A DNA stretch of 64,000 bases from Micromonospora siamensis. GTDB lineage: Bacteria; Actinomycetota; Actinomycetes; Mycobacteriales; Micromonosporaceae. Location of the stretch: NCBI RefSeq assembly GCF_900090305.1, contig NZ_LT607751.1, positions 4,340,001 through 4,404,000 on the forward strand. The letters run 5' to 3'. Below, piece by piece: positions 24,893 through 33,012 of this stretch (position 1 is its first letter; each line of letters starts with the position of its first letter). Made by a program: the position numbers and the translations under genes. The notes below the pieces were generated by a model that saw nothing but the letters and a program-made list of their open reading frames with translations, did no database searches and was not told where the DNA came from.

Positions 24893-25200
24893 CCGGGGCG
24901 GCGCTGGTCAGCGCGCTGCTGGTGGGGCTCGCCATGGGGACGGTGGGGCGACTCGTCGTGCCCCGACGCCGGGCGGTGCCGGTCTGGCTGACCGTCGCCG
25001 CCGGGGTCGCGGCGGCGCTGCTGGGCACGATCGTGGCCCGCCTCGACGGCGTGGACGTGCGGGATTCCGGGGGGCGGCTGCTGGTCCAGGCGGGCGCCGC
25101 CGGGGTGGCGGTGCTCCTCGCGGTGCGTGCCGCGGCCGGCCGGCGGCCGGGCGACCCGGCCGGCTCGGGACAGCGGCCGGCGGATCCCGCCGTCCGGTAG
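24889..25200 (+). CDS. Small GlsB/YeaQ-like membrane protein
   Basis: 103 aa from a GTG at 24889 with GGAGG at 24878-24882. Three hydrophobic segments are visible (ALVSALLVGLAMGTVGRLVVP, VWLTVAAGVAAALLGTIVA, AGAAGVAVLLAVRAAAG). The first, with 'GLAMGTVGRLVVP', and the second with 'GVAAALLGTIVA' match the transglycosylase-associated (GlsB/YeaQ/YmgE) family, whose members are small stress-related membrane proteins of unknown biochemistry. It follows a possible leader peptide and precedes the STAS gene by 90 bases. Confidence 0.65.
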   Translation: MTGAALVSALLVGLAMGTVGRLVVPRRRAVPVWLTVAAGVAAALLGTIVARLDGVDVRDSGGRLLVQAGAAGVAVLLAVRAAAGRRPGDPAGSGQRPADPAVR

Positions 25201-25290
25201 GAACCGGGCCGGGCCGGCGCCCGTCCAACGGGCGCGGCAGCTGCGCCGGTGGACCGTCGAGCGGTCCGCCGGTGAACGAGAGGAGAGGTC

Positions 25291-25860
25291 ATGACGGTCG
25301 TACCGGCCGATCACCGGATGACGTTGATCTGCGACGGCTGCGGCGACACCGTCACCGGCACGGCGTGCGTCCTGCCCGACGCGGAGGTGGTCTGGACGCT
25401 GGTGTTCGACAACGGCTGGGCCGGTTCCCCGTTCGCCTCCGGGCCGCACCACTGCCCGCGTTGCGAGATCGACTCTCCGGCGCGTGTCGGCGGGCGGCGT
25501 ACCGTCGACGACCCGCTCGGCCTCGGCGCGCCGGAGGACGGCGACGACGGGCGGGAGCCGGCGACGACGGATCCCGCCGACGGCGTACGACGGGCCCTGG
25601 CCCGCACGGTCGACCTGGGTGACCGGCTGCTGGTGGACCTCAGCGACGTCGAGGTGATCGACCCCGCGGGTCTGGGGCTGCTGGTCCGGGCCCACCAGGA
25701 CGCGCGGGCCCGGTCGGCGGCGTTGTGCCTGGTGGCGCCGTCGAGGTTCGTGCTGACCGTGCTGCACACGATGCGCCTCGACGGCGTCTTCCCGATCTTC
25801 CCCAGCCGCGCCGCCGCGGCGGGTGACGGCGGTCAGCGGGCGACGGCGGTCAGCGGGTGA
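25291..25860 (+). CDS. Zinc-ribbon/STAS-domain protein (anti-sigma antagonist-like)
   Basis: 189 aa, ATG after GAGAGGAG. Residues 13-17 (CDGCGD) and about 55-60 (HHCPRCE) give two CxxC knuckles of a zinc ribbon. After a disordered acidic linker, residues about 110-175 form a STAS domain (LLVDLSDVEVIDPAGLGLLVRAHQDARARSA, then a VLTVLHTMRLDGVFPIF helix-strand). In anti-anti-sigma factors a Ser in 'DSxGL' is phosphorylated; here the sequence is DPAGL, so the phospho-site is replaced by proline. It may therefore be a constitutively active antagonist or serve another partner. Fusion with a zinc ribbon is unusual. The end overlaps the convergent MOSC gene by 11 bases. Confidence 0.75.
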   Translation: MTVVPADHRMTLICDGCGDTVTGTACVLPDAEVVWTLVFDNGWAGSPFASGPHHCPRCEIDSPARVGGRRTVDDPLGLGAPEDGDDGREPATTDPADGVRRALARTVDLGDRLLVDLSDVEVIDPAGLGLLVRAHQDARARSAALCLVAPSRFVLTVLHTMRLDGVFPIFPSRAAAAGDGGQRATAVSG

Positions 25861-26323
25861 CGGTCACCTCGACCGGGCCGACGCGCAGGACGCCGTCGGT
25901 CAGCGGCGCGCAGCGGATGCCGCCCCGGCCGCGCAGCGCCTTCCAGGCGCCCGGCCCGATGGTCGTGTCCATCCAGGCGCAGGGTGGGGCGGGGCGGTGC
26001 ACCCGCAGGCTGACCGGGCCGTCGCCGGAGTCGAGGGTGAGCACCGCGCCGACCAGGTCGTCGACGGCGATGCCGCTGGTCAGGATGTTGCGCCGGGCCT
26101 GGAGCAGGCCGGCGCCGGCCGGCAGGGACTCCTCGGCGATCAGCGTGACGGCGGCCTCCCGGTGGGCCGGCCGGCCGAAGTAGCGGTCGCCGACGATGCC
26201 CAGGCCGGCCCGGATCGTCACCCGGTCGACCAGCTCACCGGTCGGGGCCGGGGCCGGTCCGTCGGCGGGCCGGCCCACGTACCGGTGCACGGGCGAGGCC
26301 AGCAGGGCGACGATGTGCGGCAC
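25850..26323 (-). CDS. MOSC-domain protein
   Basis: 157 aa from a GTG at 26321-26323. It has the MOSC fold pattern: GLGIVGDRYFGRPAHREAAVTLIAEE, RRNILTSGIAVDDLVG, and the conserved cysteine in HRPAPPCAWMD, the position that carries sulfur or binds the molybdenum cofactor in this family. Proteins with a lone MOSC domain, like YiiM, reduce N-hydroxylated compounds together with partner enzymes. It ends within the convergent STAS gene, and its start lies 12 bases from the end of the FkbM gene on the same strand, so the two may be cotranscribed. Confidence 0.82.
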   Translation of the reverse strand: MPHIVALLASPVHRYVGRPADGPAPAPTGELVDRVTIRAGLGIVGDRYFGRPAHREAAVTLIAEESLPAGAGLLQARRNILTSGIAVDDLVGAVLTLDSGDGPVSLRVHRPAPPCAWMDTTIGPGAWKALRGRGGIRCAPLTDGVLRVGPVEVTVTR

Positions 26324-26334
26324 GGCGGTCGATC

Positions 26335-27120
26335 CTACGGCCGTCCCCGACCCGACCGGCAGTACACGTCGCCGGAGTTGGCCCGGTGCGGCAGGGCCCA
26401 CAGGTAGGCGGCCAGCCGGTCGGGGGGCACCCAGTCGGGGAAGGCCAGGGACCGGCTGTCCCCGAGCGCGACGTTGAAGGCGTCGAAGCCCAGTTCCCGG
26501 AGCCGGTCCAGGCAGCGGTACGCGACCGGCCGGGCGATGGTGGTGAACTCGAAGGAGAGCACGGGTGGTGGCCGGCTCAGCCCGGCCAGCACGGCGTCCT
26601 CGAAGCCCTCCACGTCGATCTTGACGAACGCCGGCACGCCGTACGCGTCGACCAGCGCGTCGAGGGTGACGACCTCGACCTCGACCTGGGCGTCCCAGCG
26701 TTCGTGCCGCCAGCCGTCGGCGCCCTCGGCCGCTTGGCGGAAGTCGGGCGCGGCGGTGGAGACGGTGGGGTTGGCGGTGTTGACCGCGAGCGGGATCCGG
26801 CCGGCGGTCGCGCCGCAGGCGGCCTCGACCAGGGTGACCCGGGGGTCGTCGGCGTAGAGGGTGCGCAACGCTCGGGAGCAGGCCGGCTGTGGCTCCACCG
26901 CCACCACCCGGGCGCCGAGGCGGCGGAAGCAGCCGATGTGGTCGCCGACGTGCGCGCCGACGTCGAAGGCCAGGTCCCCCGCGGTGAGGAAGCGGGCGTA
27001 GAAGGCGTCCAGGCCGGCGTCCCGGGCCGGGTCGCCGTAGTAGAAGTCCAGTGAGCGGCGCAGGGACGAGGTGGCCGGGTCCTGTTTGAGCGCCTCGATC
27101 GCGACCGTCCGGGCGTCCAT
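26335..27120 (-). CDS. FkbM-family SAM-dependent methyltransferase
   Basis: 261 aa, ATG at 27118-27120. Motif I for SAM binding reads LAFDVGAHVGDH (about residue 50), with the acidic loop VVAVEPQP (motif II); the FkbM hallmark FVKIDVEGFE lies near residue 168. FkbM enzymes O-methylate sugars, polyketides or other small molecules, so the substrate cannot be named. The gene is followed closely by the MOSC gene. Its start faces the SIS-isomerase promoter region across a 202-base divergent gap. Confidence 0.88.
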   Translation of the reverse strand: MDARTVAIEALKQDPATSSLRRSLDFYYGDPARDAGLDAFYARFLTAGDLAFDVGAHVGDHIGCFRRLGARVVAVEPQPACSRALRTLYADDPRVTLVEAACGATAGRIPLAVNTANPTVSTAAPDFRQAAEGADGWRHERWDAQVEVEVVTLDALVDAYGVPAFVKIDVEGFEDAVLAGLSRPPPVLSFEFTTIARPVAYRCLDRLRELGFDAFNVALGDSRSLAFPDWVPPDRLAAYLWALPHRANSGDVYCRSGRGRP

Positions 27121-27220
27121 GGGACGACCGTAGCCCAGCCGGGGCCGGCCGATCCGGCGTTCGCGCCCCTTCCGCGCGTGCAAAAGCTGCGCGATCGATG
27201 CGCGGAGATGCTCTGTGCGG

Positions 27221-27256
27221 TTGAAGTTCGAGCAAGATCGTGCAACAGTGCTCGCA
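27221..27256 (+). promoter_or_regulatory. Promoter of the SIS gene with operator-like site
   Basis: TTGAAG (27221-27226) and AACAGT (27244-27249) are spaced by 17 bases and would start transcription about 65 bases before the SIS gene. TGCAACAGTGCTCGCA (27241-27256) covers the -10 box and resembles the palindrome over the promoter of the convergent GlmS-like gene, so one regulator may bind both. Confidence 0.45.
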
Positions 27257-27322
27257 GGACCTGTTCCGTGGGCGGGGCCCCGACCCGGGCCGCCGCCGCG
27301 GACGTGAGCACGCGGGAGAGTC

Positions 27323-28375
27323 GTGGTGGCAGAAGCCGGCCAGGGGATGGCGACCGACATCGGCGAGCAGCCGACGACCTATCAACGGATCCTCGACGGC
27401 GCGGCCGCCGTGCGGGAGGTGGCCCGCGAGGTGGCCCGCCGCGACGTGCGGCACGTGGTGCTGGTCGCCCGGGGCACCTCCGACCACGCCGCCCTGTACG
27501 GGTCGTACCTCAGCCAGATCCGGCTGGGCCGCCCGGCCGGGCTCGCCTCACCCAGCGTGGTGTCGCTCTACGGCGCCCACCCGGACGTGTCCCAGGCGCT
27601 GGTGATCGGGGTGTCGCAGAGCGGCCGCTCCCCCGACCTGGTCGAGGTCCTCGACAGCGCCCGCCGGTCCGGGGCCACCACCCTGGCCCTGACCAACGCG
27701 CCCGACTCGGAGCTGGCCCGGGTCGCCGAGCTGCACGTCGACATCCTCGCCGGCCCGGAGCGGGCGGTGGCGGCCACCAAGACGTACACCGCCGAGCTGC
27801 TGTCGCTGCTGCTGGTCGTCGAGGGCATCCGCACCGGCACGGGTGCGCCGGAGCCGGCGGTCGCCCGGGAGCTGGACCGGCTCCCGGAGCTGGCCGCGCA
27901 GGCCCTGGCCGGGCGGGACCACGAGGACGTGGCGGCCCGCCTGCGCTACGCCACCCAGCTGGTCGTGACCGGCCGCGGCTACGCGTACGCGACGGCCCGG
28001 GAGGCCAGCCACAAGATCATCGAGACGTCGTACCTGTCCGCGCTCGCGTACTCGGGGGCGGACCTGCTGCACGGCCCGGTGGCCGTGGCGGACCGGGAGA
28101 TGCCGGTGCTGACCATCGTCGGCGACGGTCCGGGCGGGGCGGCGATGAACGAGGTCATCGAGCGGCTGCGCACCATGCACGCCGACGTGATCACGGTCGG
28201 TCCGGGCCGGGCGGCGGGCGAGCAGGCGCACATCGGCGTGCCGGCGGTCGACGAGCGCTACTCGCCGCTGCTGGACATCCTCCCGCTGCAACGACTGGCG
28301 CTGACCCTCGCGCTGGCCCGGGGCGAGGATCCGGACAGCCCGCGCGGCATCACCAAGGTCACCCACACCCGCTGA
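27323..28375 (+). CDS. SIS-domain sugar isomerase/deaminase (GlmS C-domain-like)
   Basis: 350 aa, GTG at 27323 (a second GTG follows directly). Two SIS domains are visible: the first with VVLVARGTSDHAALYG and VIGVSQSGRSPD, the phosphosugar-binding serines, and AVAATKTYTAE; the second with VVTGRGYAYATAREASHKI. The C-terminus DSPRGITKVTHTR is like the 'P..LaKsVTVE' tail of GlmS-type proteins, which closes over the active site. It lacks the glutaminase domain, so it probably isomerises or deaminates a hexosamine phosphate rather than making one. It converges on the GlmS-like gene. Confidence 0.85.
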   Translation: MVAEAGQGMATDIGEQPTTYQRILDGAAAVREVAREVARRDVRHVVLVARGTSDHAALYGSYLSQIRLGRPAGLASPSVVSLYGAHPDVSQALVIGVSQSGRSPDLVEVLDSARRSGATTLALTNAPDSELARVAELHVDILAGPERAVAATKTYTAELLSLLLVVEGIRTGTGAPEPAVARELDRLPELAAQALAGRDHEDVAARLRYATQLVVTGRGYAYATAREASHKIIETSYLSALAYSGADLLHGPVAVADREMPVLTIVGDGPGGAAMNEVIERLRTMHADVITVGPGRAAGEQAHIGVPAVDERYSPLLDILPLQRLALTLALARGEDPDSPRGITKVTHTR

Positions 28376-28380
28376 CGCGG

Positions 28381-28421
28381 CGGAGCGCCGGGCAGGTCCA
28401 GCGGACCCACCCGGCGCTCCG
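28381..28421. terminator. Bidirectional terminator between SIS and GlmS-like genes
   Basis: CGGAGCGCCGGG (28381-28392) pairs perfectly with CCCGGCGCTCCG (28410-28421). The 17-base loop contains a second small hairpin (GGTCC-AGC-GGACC). It occupies most of the 55-base gap between the convergent stops. Confidence 0.78.
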
Positions 28422-28430
28422 GTGCGCGCA

Positions 28431-31400
28431 TCAGCGGGCGAGCAGGGCGCCCGCCACCTCGCCGACCGAGCCGACCAGGACCTTCTCCACCGGAACCTGC
28501 TCCAGCATGGCCGGGTCGAAGGTGGCCTCGGTCTCGGTCACCGCGGCGTCGATCTCCGCGAGCCGGGTCCCGCTGGTCTGCAGCGCGTTGGTCAGCGCGG
28601 CGGCGCTCGCCGCCGGGACCAGCGCCACGTGCAGCAGGGTCAGGCCCGACACGTGCGCGCCGACCTGCTCCGGCACCATCAGCACCAGCCGGTCGTCGGT
28701 CCGGCCGCGCACCAGCTGGATCATCCGGGCGTCGACGGCGTACCGCTTGGAACCGGTCAGCCGGGTGCCGTTGTCGGCCCGGCTGGGGGTGTCGGCCACC
28801 TCGCCGGACTTCGCCAGCACCCGGATGGCGCTCTCGTCGCCGGCCCGGTCGACCCGGTAGCGCACCGCGCCGGTCACCTCGCCGACCAGCGGCGCGTGGG
28901 CGCGCAGCGCCAGCAGCACCGGGTAGGTGAGCAGGTTGACGTCGCTGCCCGCGGCGACCAGCGCCTGGGTGAGCGGGTTCTCCAGCAGGTCGTTGTCGTC
29001 GCGGGAGGTCCCCACGGTGACCGTCTTGGCCTGGTGCTTGACCGAGTCGATCGAGCGGGTCAGCTCCTCCACCGACGCGGTGAGCTGGTCGCGGACGTAG
29101 TCCAGCGGCTCCCCCAGCTCGTCGGCGCGCATCGGCAGGCCGGCGTTGAGGCCGCGCAGCGACAGCAGCACGTTGGCCAGGCTGAGGGTGGCCTCCGGGG
29201 AGAGCACGCCCCGGGTGCGGCCGGTGGCGACCTCGGCGAGGAACTCCTCGACCGGCTCGGCCAGCTCGGCCACGTCGGTGAAGTGCGCCGCGCCCTGGTC
29301 GACCCGCTCCTCCAGCAGGGTCAGCGCCTGCCGCAGCGGCAGGGCCAGCTCGTCGATCGCCCGCGCCGAGTGGTACGAGATCAGGTGGCCCACGGCGGTG
29401 CTGAGCAGCCAGGCCAGCGCCGGGTGCGCGCGCGGCACCCGGATCACGTGCTGCGCCGCCCAGGCGATGTCGACGCCCTCGTCGGCGATGACCACCGGCG
29501 CGTTCTTGTGGGCCGCGTAGATCTCGATCTCCTTGGCCATGTCCCGCACCTGCTGCGGCGGGGTGCCCGCCGCACAGACGATGATCATGGCCTCGGCGGA
29601 GAGGTCGATGTGCTTCTTGTCCTCCAGCGCGTCGGTGGAGACGGTCCGGTAGCACAGCTCGGAGAGCTTGATCCGGACCTCGGCGGCGGCGACCCGGTTC
29701 GGGCCGGAGCCGACCACCGCCCACGACGGGTACGCGGCCATCTCCCGGGAGGCGGCGGCGACCTCGTCGGTCAGCCCCTGCACGGCGGTCAGGTGGGCCG
29801 GCATCTCCAGCAGGCCGACCAGCAGGTCGTTCTCGATCTCCGGGCGCAGCTTGCCCCAGGCGCGGGCGATCTGCAGGCCGAGCAGGACACCGGTGGCGAC
29901 CTGCGAGTAGAACGCCTTGGTCGAGGCGACGGCCATCTCGACGTCCCGGCCGTCGGAGGTGTAGAGCACGCCGTGGGTCTTGTGGGCCAGGTCGCTGTCG
30001 CGGCGGTTCACGATCGCCACGGCGGCGGCACCCCGCTTGACCACCAGGTCGACGGCCCGGTTGGTGTCGGTGGTGGTGCCCGACTGGCTGACCGCGATGA
30101 GCAGGATGCCGCTCATGTCCTGCGGCAGGTCGGTGGCGGACAGCTCGGTGGCCGGGACGGCCCGGACGGCCAGGCCCGGCAGGTGCGGCCGGATGACCTC
30201 GGCGATGCCCTGGCAGGCGACGGCGGCGGTGCCCTGGCCGACCAGGACCACCTCGCGGAACCGGCCCCGGGCGATGTCCTCGCGGATGGCGGCCGGCAGG
30301 CCGCTCTCGCCGACGGAGACCTGGAGCAGGCCGTCGACCTCGGCGATCCGGCCGCGCAGGCTGCGCCGGAACGAACGGGGAGCGCCGGCGATCTCCTTGA
30401 CCAGGTAGTGGTCGAAGTCGCCGCGGGCCACGTCCCGGGTGGTGATCTCGGCGGTCTGCACCCGCTCCGGGGCGGCCACGCCGGCGGAGGTCACCTCGGT
30501 GATGCCCTCCAGGGTGCCGGCGTTGTCGCCGTCGAGCACCACGACGACGCCGCCGTCGGTGGCGGAGCCGTCGACCCGCAGGTAGCGGTCGGTCAGGGCG
30601 ACCAGGCCGTACACCTCGCTGGCGACGATGTAGCACCAGTCGGCCAGGCCGACGTAGAGGCCCTGGCCGCTGCCCTTCTGGGCGAGGGTGAGGTGGCCGG
30701 CGTCGTCCTGCACGCCGATCGCCATCGAGCCGTGGAACTGGGCCACGCAGGAGGTCAGCGCCTCGCCCGGGTCCATGGTGCGGCGCAGCGCCGCGGAGTA
30801 CATCACCGGGATCAGCTTGGCGTCGGTGGTGATCTCGTCGGTGACGATGCCGTTGTTGCGGCGCAGCTCGACGTGGTTGTCGATGTCGCCGTTGAGCACC
30901 GCCGCCGAGTAGGGCAGCTCGGTGTCCCCGGCGACGCTGTTGACCGGGTGCGCGTTGGCCTCGCTGATCCGCCCGACGCTGGCCCAGCGGGAGTGGGCCA
31001 GCACGGAGATCCGGGCACTGGGCAGGCGCAGCGCGGTGGCCAGCCGCTCGTCGGCGACGATCGAGGCGCGCAGGTGGGCCACGTTGTCGCCGAGGGAGCC
31101 GAGGATGGCGGCGCGCTTGTAGACGAAGACGACCCCGTCGCCGACCATCTCCACCGCGCCGGAGCGGAACTTCGGGTCGGAGGCCGGGGCCAGGGTGTCC
31201 ATGGTCTTGCGGTCGGCGTCGTCGAGGCCGACCCAGAGCTGCACGCCGGCGGAGTCGCGGCCGCGGACCTCCAGCCGGTCGATGGCGTCGAGGACGGAGT
31301 CCACGCTCAGGTAGGACACGGCCAGCTTCGCGTCGGCGTTGTCGCCGAAGCCCAGCTCACGCATCCGGCGGGCGGCGGCGAGCCGGTCGTTGCGCAGCAT

Positions 31401-31778
31401 CCAGAGCAGGTCGCGAACCACGACGGCCTGCGCCTGGGCCGCCTCGACCTCCTCCGGGGAGCCCTGCGCCCCACCGTCGAGCACGGCGTCCCAGCCGTCC
31501 AGCCAGCGCTGGGTCCGGTCCAGGGCGGCGATCGCCTCGCCCTGCAGGCCCGGGTCGGCGGCGAGCAGACCGAGGGTGGCCGGCGCGGAGAGCAGGGCCA
31601 GGGCCTTCTCGGCGCGCCGGTGCGCGTCGGTGAGCAGTTCGGACGCGCCGGCCACGGTGACCGTCCCCACCGCCTCCGGGGAGGCCAGGTCCCACGTCAG
31701 GCTGCCGAGGACGTGGTCGGCCGCCACCGCCTCACCTAGGCGGTCGTACCGGGGCAGCAGGGCAACAATGCCACACAT
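28431..31778 (-). CDS. Oversized GlmS-like amidotransferase (glutaminase + SIS)
   Basis: 1115 aa versus about 610 for GlmS. The start is set at the ATG of MCGIVALL (31776-31778), because class II glutaminases need Cys2 free at the N-terminus, and GAGGAG lies upstream; an earlier in-frame codon exists but would bury Cys2. About 150 residues, mostly helical, separate the Cys2 strand from RLEVRGRDSAGV (GlmS: RGYDSAG). The rest of the Ntn domain follows (SVLAHSRWASVG, AVLNGDIDNH). SIS domains come near residues 520-840 (VLVGQGTAAVACQG, IAVSQSGTTTDT, VASTKAFYSQ), with a further roughly 270-residue C-terminal region. It probably uses glutamine ammonia on a keto-hexose phosphate. Promoter and operator lie just upstream. 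Confidence 0.85.
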   Translation of the reverse strand: MCGIVALLPRYDRLGEAVAADHVLGSLTWDLASPEAVGTVTVAGASELLTDAHRRAEKALALLSAPATLGLLAADPGLQGEAIAALDRTQRWLDGWDAVLDGGAQGSPEEVEAAQAQAVVVRDLLWMLRNDRLAAARRMRELGFGDNADAKLAVSYLSVDSVLDAIDRLEVRGRDSAGVQLWVGLDDADRKTMDTLAPASDPKFRSGAVEMVGDGVVFVYKRAAILGSLGDNVAHLRASIVADERLATALRLPSARISVLAHSRWASVGRISEANAHPVNSVAGDTELPYSAAVLNGDIDNHVELRRNNGIVTDEITTDAKLIPVMYSAALRRTMDPGEALTSCVAQFHGSMAIGVQDDAGHLTLAQKGSGQGLYVGLADWCYIVASEVYGLVALTDRYLRVDGSATDGGVVVVLDGDNAGTLEGITEVTSAGVAAPERVQTAEITTRDVARGDFDHYLVKEIAGAPRSFRRSLRGRIAEVDGLLQVSVGESGLPAAIREDIARGRFREVVLVGQGTAAVACQGIAEVIRPHLPGLAVRAVPATELSATDLPQDMSGILLIAVSQSGTTTDTNRAVDLVVKRGAAAVAIVNRRDSDLAHKTHGVLYTSDGRDVEMAVASTKAFYSQVATGVLLGLQIARAWGKLRPEIENDLLVGLLEMPAHLTAVQGLTDEVAAASREMAAYPSWAVVGSGPNRVAAAEVRIKLSELCYRTVSTDALEDKKHIDLSAEAMIIVCAAGTPPQQVRDMAKEIEIYAAHKNAPVVIADEGVDIAWAAQHVIRVPRAHPALAWLLSTAVGHLISYHSARAIDELALPLRQALTLLEERVDQGAAHFTDVAELAEPVEEFLAEVATGRTRGVLSPEATLSLANVLLSLRGLNAGLPMRADELGEPLDYVRDQLTASVEELTRSIDSVKHQAKTVTVGTSRDDNDLLENPLTQALVAAGSDVNLLTYPVLLALRAHAPLVGEVTGAVRYRVDRAGDESAIRVLAKSGEVADTPSRADNGTRLTGSKRYAVDARMIQLVRGRTDDRLVLMVPEQVGAHVSGLTLLHVALVPAASAAALTNALQTSGTRLAEIDAAVTETEATFDPAMLEQVPVEKVLVGSVGEVAGALLAR

Positions 31779-31818
31779 CGTGGGCGTCTCCTCAAACCGT
31801 CGACTCGGGTCCCGGGCC

Positions 31819-31848
31819 ACTATAGTGCGCAACACTGCTGCGCAAAAA
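31819..31848 (-). promoter_or_regulatory. Promoter of the GlmS-like gene with embedded palindromic operator
   Basis: On the minus strand TATAGT (31824-31819) is a good -10 box, with TTGCGC or TTTTTG as -35 fifteen to eighteen bases upstream. Between them lies TGCGCAACACTGCTGCGCA (31826-31844), a 19-base palindrome matching its own complement at 16 positions. A repressor bound here would block RNA polymerase. Confidence 0.6.
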
Positions 31849-31926
31849 GCACCGAATCACACACGAGCTGTGCGCCGTTCACTCGTCATGTTCCATGCGT
31901 CCGTACCCGAATCGGCCCCCGTGGAA

Positions 31927-32670
31927 TCAACGCCGCTGCAGCCGCCCCCGGGCCACCAGCTCGACGGTCAGCACCACCGCGACCGACTCCACGGCCAGCA
32001 GGCCCACCAGCACGAAGAGCTGGGTGATCCCGGCGGCCACCGGACTCGCCCCGCCCAGCAGCACACCCACGTAGGCGCCGGGCAGCGTCACCAGCCCCAC
32101 GGTGCGGGTCTGGTCCAGCGCCGGGATCAGCGCCTGGGCCGCCGCCGGGCGGCAGACCAGCAGCGCCGCGTCCCGGGGCAGCAGGCCGAGCGCGAGCGCC
32201 GCCTCCACCTCACCCCAGCGACCGGTCAGCTCGTCCAAGGCGCGGCGCCCGGCCAGCGACGTGGCGGTCATCGCCCCACCGATGAGGATGCCCGCCACCG
32301 GCACGACGGCGATCCCGCGCAGCGGCAGCAGGCCCGCCAGCAGCAGCCCCACCACCACCGGCAGGCTGCCCGCCGCGATCGGCACGGCCGCCCACCAGCC
32401 GTGCCGGCCACGGGTGATCCGGCGGGCCGAGGTGCCGGAGGCGACCGCGCACATCACCGCCACGAACGCGGCCGTGGCCCACAGCGAGGTCACGATGGCG
32501 GTGATCAGCAGGGAGACGGCCGCGAGCTGGACGGCGGCGCGGGCGACGGCGACGGCGATCTGCCGGCCGTGACCGAGCCGGCCCACCGCGGCCACGGCCG
32601 CCGCGACCATGGTCAGCAGGACCAGGGCGTACGCGAGGCGGGGCCCGGTCACCAGCATCGTCGACGACAT
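31927..32670 (-). CDS. FetB-like ABC transporter permease (UPF0014 family)
   Basis: 247 aa from the ATG at 32668-32670; an upstream in-frame extension to 32775 is possible but reads like arginine-rich shadow. About seven hydrophobic segments are present, and the family signature appears near the end: ALDQTRTVGLVTLPGAYVGVLLGGASP, the 'TR.VGLV.LPGm.tG.ilGG.sP' block of UPF0014 proteins such as FetB/YbbM. These work with an ATPase (FetA) in iron or metal homeostasis. No ATPase gene is next to it here, so it may act alone or with a distant partner. Confidence 0.78.
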   Translation of the reverse strand: MSSTMLVTGPRLAYALVLLTMVAAAVAAVGRLGHGRQIAVAVARAAVQLAAVSLLITAIVTSLWATAAFVAVMCAVASGTSARRITRGRHGWWAAVPIAAGSLPVVVGLLLAGLLPLRGIAVVPVAGILIGGAMTATSLAGRRALDELTGRWGEVEAALALGLLPRDAALLVCRPAAAQALIPALDQTRTVGLVTLPGAYVGVLLGGASPVAAGITQLFVLVGLLAVESVAVVLTVELVARGRLQRR

Positions 32671-33012
32671 CGGGCCAGTGTCGCGCAGCCGCAGGTCCTG
32701 GAGGGGCGCGCGCCCACAACCCAGGCCCGATCTGCCGGTGCGCGCGAAGCGCGACGGATCGGCCGCTGGAGGCACCCTTCACTGACAGGGCCCGCCGGAC
32801 CACCGGGTTGACAGCTCGCCCGCTCGGGTTGACGGGGAGCGCCCAGAACTACGAACGACTGGTCGAGGCCACCCGGCGCCGACAAGAGGCCCACCAACGG
32901 CCAGTGGTCACAGGTACAGGGCGGATGGATCCGAGACCATATGATGTGCGTTCGCCGACGGTCCGGGGCTCGGACATCGGCCACACACGTAGCGCGGGGT
33001 GGAGGAGATCCG
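32671..33012. other. Intergenic region without a supported gene
   Basis: This 342-base gap separates divergent genes. TTGACA at 32809-32814 and TTGACG at 32829-32834 occur but have no good -10 partner. TATGAT at 32940-32945, about 60 bases before the GmrSD-like gene, is a possible -10 for it. GGAGGAGA lies just before the ATG at 33013. Nothing else was recognised. Confidence 0.4.

Noticed and set aside
28422..31739. Plus-strand frame of 1105 codons opposite the GlmS-like gene
   Set aside because: The minus strand has Cys2, SIS and glutaminase motifs; the plus-strand product is Gly/Val/Asp/His-rich shadow sequence.
32809..32834. Two TTGAC(A/G) boxes upstream of the GmrSD-like gene
   Set aside because: No -10 box at a proper distance follows either one; they were not called as promoters.
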